A stretch of 64,000 bases of DNA from Maribellus sediminis (GTDB lineage Bacteria > Bacteroidota > Bacteroidia > Bacteroidales > Prolixibacteraceae): positions 558,001-622,000 of the forward strand of contig NZ_WXUB01000003.1 in NCBI RefSeq assembly GCF_011799805.1. The letters are read 5' to 3'. A program made the position numbers and the translations under genes. Positions 59,270 to 64,000 of this stretch are shown in pieces. The notes below the pieces were generated by a model. It saw only the letters and a list, made by a program, of their open reading frames with translations. It ran no database searches and was not told where the DNA came from. The stretch's first letter is position 1; the number at the start of each line of letters is the position of its first letter.

Positions 59270-60346
59270 TTAATTCTTTTCCACAAACTTTACCTCAAAT
59301 AAGCGCGGGTACAGTTTTCCGGTTACAAAAATCCTGTCAGTTTGCTTGTCGTAGGCAATACCGTTCAGGTAATCAATCCGTTCACCATTGCGGTGGTACA
59401 GATCGATGATGCCGGACAAATCGATTTCCTCTAAGATTTTTCCGGTTGAAGCGTCAATTTTTACAATCAGATTGGTAGTATAAATATTGGCATAAATAAT
59501 TCCGTCGATGTATTCAAGTTCATTCAAATTTGCCATCAGATTTTTATCATCAGCAACTTGTATTTTCTTAATCACTGAAAAATCTGTTGGATCGAGCCAG
59601 GTAATAACATGCGTTCCATCGCTCATTATCAGGTTAGTTCCGTCGTTGGTCAATCCCCAACCCTGCTCTGAAGCGAATTGAAAACTATCCACTTTGGTAA
59701 AGCTTTCCAGATCGTAAACAAAACCTTTTTTAGCACGATAGGTAAGCTGGTAAATTTTGTTGTTCAAAATGGTTATTCCTTCGCCAAAATACTTGTCTTC
59801 CAAATCAATGGACTGAACAGGTTTACCAGTCTGTATATCCACTTTCATAAGTTTTGAGTGTCCGTTTTCACCCGTTCCTTCATACAAATAACCATTATAA
59901 ACTTCAAGTCCCTGGGTATACGAAGTTTTAAGGTGCGGATAATTGTTGACAACCTGGTAACTCATTTGCTGTGGTTCAACATCAGAAACAACAGTGATGA
60001 TTTTTGTACGCGTGTTTTTAAGTCCGTCAGTTTTTTCGGCATTTGCTACCAGTTTAGTGCTGCCCAGTTTATTCAGTTCTATATTTTCTACTTTAAAACT
60101 GAGTTCCTTTGTACTTTTCAGTGTTTCGCTTTCATATAGTAAATCGATAGATTTTATTTCACCGTCTTTCAATTGTGTTTGAACTTCAGCAGTAATTTTT
60201 TCGCCGTAAACAAATTGATTTTTAGAGGGTTCAATACTGATTGAACTAACCGGTTTTCGGGGACGTTTGGTCGATTTGCTTGAACACGAAAAAAAGATAA
60301 CAATCAGACTCAATACCAGTACTATCGGAAAAAAAACGCGTTTCAT
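59270..60346 (-). CDS. Glutaminyl-peptide cyclotransferase, lipoprotein
   Basis: 358 aa from ATG at 60346. Lipobox IVIFFSCSSKS. The C-terminal two thirds (about residues 130-358) are a five-bladed propeller of the plant-type glutamine cyclotransferase family, visible in YPHLKTSYTQGLEVYNGYLYEGTGENGHSKL, in EQGWGLTNDG and in NELEYIDGIIYANIYTT (each split across blades). It would convert N-terminal Gln of exported proteins to pyroglutamate in the periplasm; many Bacteroidota secreted proteins start with Gln. The N-terminal 110 residues are an Ig-like domain. Confidence 0.88.
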   Translation of the reverse strand: MKRVFFPIVLVLSLIVIFFSCSSKSTKRPRKPVSSISIEPSKNQFVYGEKITAEVQTQLKDGEIKSIDLLYESETLKSTKELSFKVENIELNKLGSTKLVANAEKTDGLKNTRTKIITVVSDVEPQQMSYQVVNNYPHLKTSYTQGLEVYNGYLYEGTGENGHSKLMKVDIQTGKPVQSIDLEDKYFGEGITILNNKIYQLTYRAKKGFVYDLESFTKVDSFQFASEQGWGLTNDGTNLIMSDGTHVITWLDPTDFSVIKKIQVADDKNLMANLNELEYIDGIIYANIYTTNLIVKIDASTGKILEEIDLSGIIDLYHRNGERIDYLNGIAYDKQTDRIFVTGKLYPRLFEVKFVEKN

Positions 60347-60516
60347 CACTATAATTTTAGGATATTCAAAGATATAACTATAAACGTTTTGACGTAAGTG
60401 AATGGTGCCGCTTCTTTTAAATCATTAAAAAAAAATATTTTTAACCTGCATAAAGAAAATATTCGGCGTTTTTAGTGAGTTACAAAATGAGAGCGATATT
60501 GTAAAAGAATGAATTT

Positions 60517-60524
60517 TATCTTTG
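60517..60524 (+). promoter_or_regulatory. -7 box of the flippase promoter
   Basis: TATCTTTG, a perfect Bacteroidota -7 motif, 18 bases before the TTG start at 60543; a TTG 15 bases upstream is closer than the usual 19-20. Confidence 0.45.
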
Positions 60525-60542
60525 CTTTAAAATTATACCCAA

Positions 60543-62021
60543 TTGAATTCATTTAAGCGATTAGCAAGCGACACGGTGCTTTACGGAATGAGCAGCATTG
60601 TCGGCCGTTTTTTAAACTGGTGGCTGATGCCGCTGTACGTGTCGTTATTTGCTCCTGCAGAATACGGAATTGTAACCAATTTGTATTCCTATGTCGCATT
60701 TTTTATGGTGTTTCTAACCTATGGAATGGAAACCGGGTATTTTCGTTTTGCCTCGAAAAGCAGCGAACCCGAAAAGGTGTATTCTACCTCGCTCATTTCC
60801 TTATTTTTTACTTCCTCGCTGTTTTTATTTATGGTGGTAGTTTTTAAACAGTCGCTGGCCAATTTAATTCAGTACTCCAACCATCCCGAATACATATTTT
60901 GGCTTGCTATAATTCTGGCAATCGATGCATTTACTGCCATTCCGTTTGCACGCTTAAGATTGAATAATCGTCCACTTAAATTCGCAATGATTAAACTGAT
61001 AAACATCGGTTTTAATATTGGATTTAATTTGTTTTTTCTGCTGTTATGCCCGAAAATTTTAGACAACAATCCACATTCAATAGTGCATTTTGTCTATTCT
61101 GCAGATATAGGAGTTGGTTATGTTTTTATTTCGAATTTACTGGCTTCACTGGTTACCCTGCTGTTGTTGTTACCTGAAATTTTCAGAATTAGTTTGAAGT
61201 TCGATAGAAAACTTCTTATTAACATGTTAAGTTATTCGTTTCCAATATTAATTGTTGGATTGGCAGGAATGGTAAACCAGAATATCGACAAAATTCTCCT
61301 GCCATTTTTAATACCTGAAACTGAAAATCCGATGCAACAACTTGGAATTTACGGGGCAGGTGTAAAAATTGCCGTTTTAATGAACATGTTTATTCAGGCT
61401 TTCAGGTATGCCTTCGAGCCATTTTTCTTTTCGCAGGCAAAAGTATCAGACGATAAAACCATGCATGCCACTATTATGAAGTATTTTGTAATATTCGGCC
61501 TGCTCATTTTTTTAGGAATGATGTTGTATATCGATGTGATAAAACTGATTATTCCTGTTGAATATGAACAAGGTTTTACGGTGGTTCCTCTCATATTAAT
61601 GGCGAACCTGTTTTTTGGAATTTATTTCACATTATCGCTGTGGTACAAGCTTACCGATAAAACCCGCTATGGTGCTTATATGGCACTCATTGGAGCCGCT
61701 ATTACACTGGTTTTAAATATAATTTTGATTCCGAAAATTGGTTACATGGGATCAGCAATTGCCGTGTTCTCCTGCTTTTTCGTCATGATGATTATTTCGT
61801 ATGTTCTGGGTCAGAAATTCTACCCGGTTCCCTACGATCTGAAGCGTATTGCAATTTATTTTGCTTTAGCCCTTGTGCTTTATTTCTTTTCATTCTATAC
61901 CGAGGCGTTGAGTTTAACATTAAAATACGCCTTACATACTATTTTTATGGGCATTTTTCTTTTTAGTATTTTTAGCTTTGAAAAGCGGGAACTCAAAAAA
62001 TTATTTGTTCATAAAAGATAG
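60543..62021 (+). CDS. Polysaccharide flippase (MOP superfamily)
   Basis: 492 aa with TTG start (MNSFKRLASDTVLYGMSSIV). About 12-14 membrane helices along the whole length, with the RLASDTVLYGMSSIVGRFLNWW and NQNIDKILLPFL blocks of Wzx/lipopolysaccharide flippases of Bacteroidota. It would move lipid-linked sugar units across the inner membrane. No glycosyltransferases are next to it, so its substrate cannot be told. The last cytosolic residues are basic. Confidence 0.85.
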   Translation: MNSFKRLASDTVLYGMSSIVGRFLNWWLMPLYVSLFAPAEYGIVTNLYSYVAFFMVFLTYGMETGYFRFASKSSEPEKVYSTSLISLFFTSSLFLFMVVVFKQSLANLIQYSNHPEYIFWLAIILAIDAFTAIPFARLRLNNRPLKFAMIKLINIGFNIGFNLFFLLLCPKILDNNPHSIVHFVYSADIGVGYVFISNLLASLVTLLLLLPEIFRISLKFDRKLLINMLSYSFPILIVGLAGMVNQNIDKILLPFLIPETENPMQQLGIYGAGVKIAVLMNMFIQAFRYAFEPFFFSQAKVSDDKTMHATIMKYFVIFGLLIFLGMMLYIDVIKLIIPVEYEQGFTVVPLILMANLFFGIYFTLSLWYKLTDKTRYGAYMALIGAAITLVLNIILIPKIGYMGSAIAVFSCFFVMMIISYVLGQKFYPVPYDLKRIAIYFALALVLYFFSFYTEALSLTLKYALHTIFMGIFLFSIFSFEKRELKKLFVHKR

Positions 62022-62140
62022 AATTAAATTGCTATTAGATAGAAAGTTATGTCATTCCAATTTCTGACTAACGTTAATTATCCCACGAAAGTTTAGGAAT
62101 GAATGAGATAAATATGAAAAAGTATTAAATTTGTGATATT

Positions 62141-62593
62141 ATGAAGGATACAAAACCTAACGTTATAGCACTTGCAAGCGATCATGCAGGCTTCAGCAAA
62201 AAACAAGTCATAAAAAAATACCTCGAAGAAAAGAACATTCCATACGAAGACCTTGGAAGTTACAGTGAAGAAAGTGTGGATTACCCGGTGTATGCCCATA
62301 AAATGGGTAATGCCATCGAAAGTGGCGAATATAAAATAGGAATTACTTTTTGTGGAAGCGGACAGGGAATAAGTATTGCGGCCAATAAACACCAGGGCGT
62401 ACGTTCGGGAGTTTGCTGGAATACTGATATTGCTAAACTGGCACGCGAACACAACAATGCAAATGTTTGTGCCATTCCAAGTCGTTTTATCAGCGACGAA
62501 GAAGCCATTGCCATCGTAGACGTTTTCTTAAATACTGATTTCGAAGGTGGAAGACACGCCCGCAGAGTTGACCAGATTCCTGTACATGAATAA
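62141..62593 (+). CDS. rpiB: Ribose 5-phosphate isomerase B
   Basis: 150 aa. Interconverts ribose 5-phosphate and ribulose 5-phosphate. ALASDHAGFSKKQVIKKYL holds the phosphate-binding residues, ITFCGSGQGISIAANKHQGVR the catalytic Cys and anion hole, and CWNTDIAKLAREHNNANV the second conserved block. A TAAATTTG -7 box at 62126-62133 lies only seven bases before the ATG, which would give a nearly leaderless mRNA. The stop is directly followed by the lutB start. Confidence 0.93.
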   Translation: MKDTKPNVIALASDHAGFSKKQVIKKYLEEKNIPYEDLGSYSEESVDYPVYAHKMGNAIESGEYKIGITFCGSGQGISIAANKHQGVRSGVCWNTDIAKLAREHNNANVCAIPSRFISDEEAIAIVDVFLNTDFEGGRHARRVDQIPVHE

Positions 62594-63964
62594 ATGGCCG
62601 AATTAAAAGACATATTTCTTGAAGATTCAAAAATTGCATTTGACAAAAAGCATCGGCAGACTTTAAATTTTAATATTTCAAAGTACGACGAAGCTGTTGC
62701 AAAAGGTAAACTTCGTTACAGAAATATGGAACTGGCCAAGGAGCGGGCTTCCTATTTAAAAGGAAAAATTGTTGTCCACCTGGCAAACTACCTCGAAGAA
62801 TTTGAGCGCAACGCACAAAATAACGGAATTGAAGTTATCTGGGCTCGCGACAGCAAAGAAGCTGTTGATGAAATTATCAAGGTTTTACATGCTGTTGACG
62901 CCAAACTTCTGGTAAAAAGTAAATCGATGATCTCGGAAGAGATCGAACTTAACGAAAATCTTGAGCATTCAGGTTTTGAACCAGTTGAAACCGATCTGGG
63001 CGAATTTATTGTTCAGGTAGCAGGCGAAAAGCCGTATCATATTCTCACACCGGCCATGCACAAATCGAAAGAAGATGTGGCCGAACTTTTCCATTCAAAA
63101 TTCAACACACCGGAAAATTCTACTCCGGAAGAACTCACGGCTTTTGTGCGCCAGGTGTTGCGTAAAAAATTCACCTCGGCCGAAGTTGGTGTAACCGGTT
63201 CAAACTTTTTGGTAGCCGATGTTGGGGGAGTGGCGCTAACTGAAAATGAGGGAAACGGACTGATGTCGATTTCTTTTCCGAAAGTGCACATTGCCATTAC
63301 CGGAATTGAAAAGATCATTCCGTCGGTAAACGATTTGCCTTTGTTTTTTCCCTTGTTGTCGGCACTCGGTACCGGCCAGCAGGTAACGGTGTACAATTCG
63401 CTGCTTACCGGGCCGAAACGCGAAAATGAAACCAGTGGACCTGAAAAAATGTTCGTGGTTCTGCTCGATAATAACCGAACCAAAATTGCGAACCAGGAAG
63501 AACATTACGAGGCCTTGAAATGCCTGCGCTGCGGAGCATGTTTAAATGCCTGCCCCATCTATAAAAATATTGGCGGATACGCCTACAACACCACCTACAG
63601 CGGCCCGATCGGTTCAGTAATCACACCTTTTATGAAAGGGTTTGATGCCTACGATCATTTAAGTTTTGCCAGTTCTTTGTGTGGTGCCTGCAGCGAAGTG
63701 TGTCCGGTAAAAATACCGTTGCATAAATTATTGTTGCTCAACCGTAAAATGAGCATCGAAAAAGGAGGTGGCTCTTTTTCCTGGAATACGGGAATGAAAG
63801 CTTATGAGTGGGCTTTTAAAAAGCGAAACAACCTCGACCTTTTGAGCGGGAAAACTAAAAATATGGCCTTAAAATTGAACAGGGATGTTCTGGGCAGTAA
63901 AAAAGAATTTCCCCCGGTAGCCGATCATTCGTTTAGTAAGAAATGGAGTACAAATAATAAATAG
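62594..63964 (+). CDS. lutB: Lactate utilization iron-sulfur protein LutB
   Basis: 456 aa. A subunit of the LutABC L-lactate oxidase. The LUD domain (about residues 65-290) is followed by two cysteine clusters, CLRCGACLNACPIYKN (about 312-327) and CGACSEVCPVKIP (about 359-371), which bind two 4Fe-4S clusters. The C-terminal helix (WAFKKRNNLDLLSG) is also conserved. LutA and LutC are not visible; they may lie to the right. Start abuts the rpiB stop, so the two are co-transcribed despite unrelated pathways. Confidence 0.92.
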   Translation: MAELKDIFLEDSKIAFDKKHRQTLNFNISKYDEAVAKGKLRYRNMELAKERASYLKGKIVVHLANYLEEFERNAQNNGIEVIWARDSKEAVDEIIKVLHAVDAKLLVKSKSMISEEIELNENLEHSGFEPVETDLGEFIVQVAGEKPYHILTPAMHKSKEDVAELFHSKFNTPENSTPEELTAFVRQVLRKKFTSAEVGVTGSNFLVADVGGVALTENEGNGLMSISFPKVHIAITGIEKIIPSVNDLPLFFPLLSALGTGQQVTVYNSLLTGPKRENETSGPEKMFVVLLDNNRTKIANQEEHYEALKCLRCGACLNACPIYKNIGGYAYNTTYSGPIGSVITPFMKGFDAYDHLSFASSLCGACSEVCPVKIPLHKLLLLNRKMSIEKGGGSFSWNTGMKAYEWAFKKRNNLDLLSGKTKNMALKLNRDVLGSKKEFPPVADHSFSKKWSTNNK

Positions 63965-63971
63965 TTGTGTT

Positions 63972-64000
63972 ATGTTATCAAATACTTGTAAATACGCATT
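63972..64000 (+). CDS. Probable Rrf2-family regulator, first codons only
   Basis: ATG at 63972 begins MLSNTCKYA and runs off the window. This beginning is characteristic of Rrf2-type iron-sulfur or redox transcription regulators in Bacteroidota (MLSNTCKYALRA). Only nine codons are visible, so the call rests on that start alone. Confidence 0.4.

Overview
The window reads as a chromosome segment of an anaerobic or facultatively anaerobic Bacteroidota, most like the marine/sediment Marinilabiliales-Prolixibacteraceae group. This rests on the protein families (DUF6261-like, DUF4956 with a CotH-like partner, DUF5916, DUF4175, sulfatases), on promoter -7 boxes of the Bacteroidota type TAnnTTTG, on Bacteroidota-style lipoprotein signals, and on an oxygen-sensitive glycyl radical enzyme. 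No 16S gene is present, so the taxon is inferred.

Layout. (1) 1-4011: an array of small AT-rich gene cassettes, all read on the minus strand and separated by 140-165 bp folded repeats. Each repeat begins and ends with short sequences that are complementary within a cassette and differ between cassettes, which is the logic of integron attC sites. No integrase gene is in the window. (2) 4012-4800: non-coding repeats (a palindromic unit and a 43-bp tandem repeat) in front of a DUF6261-like gene. (3) 5626-9111: a HypD-type trans-4-hydroxyproline dehydratase and its radical-SAM activase. (4) 9382-16954: envelope genes (DUF4956/CotH-like pair, lipoprotein, YG-rich secreted protein, two outer-membrane barrels). 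(5) 17918-22369: an operon of three S1 sulfatases, followed by a 35-codon gene and a possible small RNA that gene callers would miss, then a DUF5916 outer-membrane protein.

(6) 25734-40903: an integrated element of about 15.2 kb. It is bounded by a 15-bp repeat of the 3' end of tRNA-Arg(CCU), with a tyrosine recombinase at the left end and matching 23-bp presumed arm sites just inside both ends. Its cargo is AT-rich and looks like a defence island: two HTH regulators, a type IIG restriction-methylase, a small three-helix membrane protein, a 53-aa charged peptide, a membrane-anchored KAP NTPase, a zinc-ribbon PD-(D/E)xK nuclease, an unknown 397-aa protein, two paralogous PLD-like nucleases, a CoiA-like nuclease, and a secreted Gly-rich protein. 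The KAP/membrane/peptide/nuclease part is the best candidate here for an undescribed system. Beside the target tRNA sits a GIY-YIG nuclease gene lying between a partial tRNA copy and the intact tRNA.

(7) 41400-64000: housekeeping genes: pheS, an aldo/keto reductase, rbfA, a LolC/E-type permease, tdh, rsgA, the minus-strand run DUF4175-HATPase-ybeY-mnmG-apt-uvrC-mnmA, a receiver-domain protein with ruvB, glutaminyl cyclase, a flippase, rpiB, lutB, and the first codons of a probable Rrf2 regulator. A perfect parS site lies between mnmG and apt with two near-matches 4.5 and 6 kb away. Together with mnmG this suggests the segment is close to the chromosomal origin.
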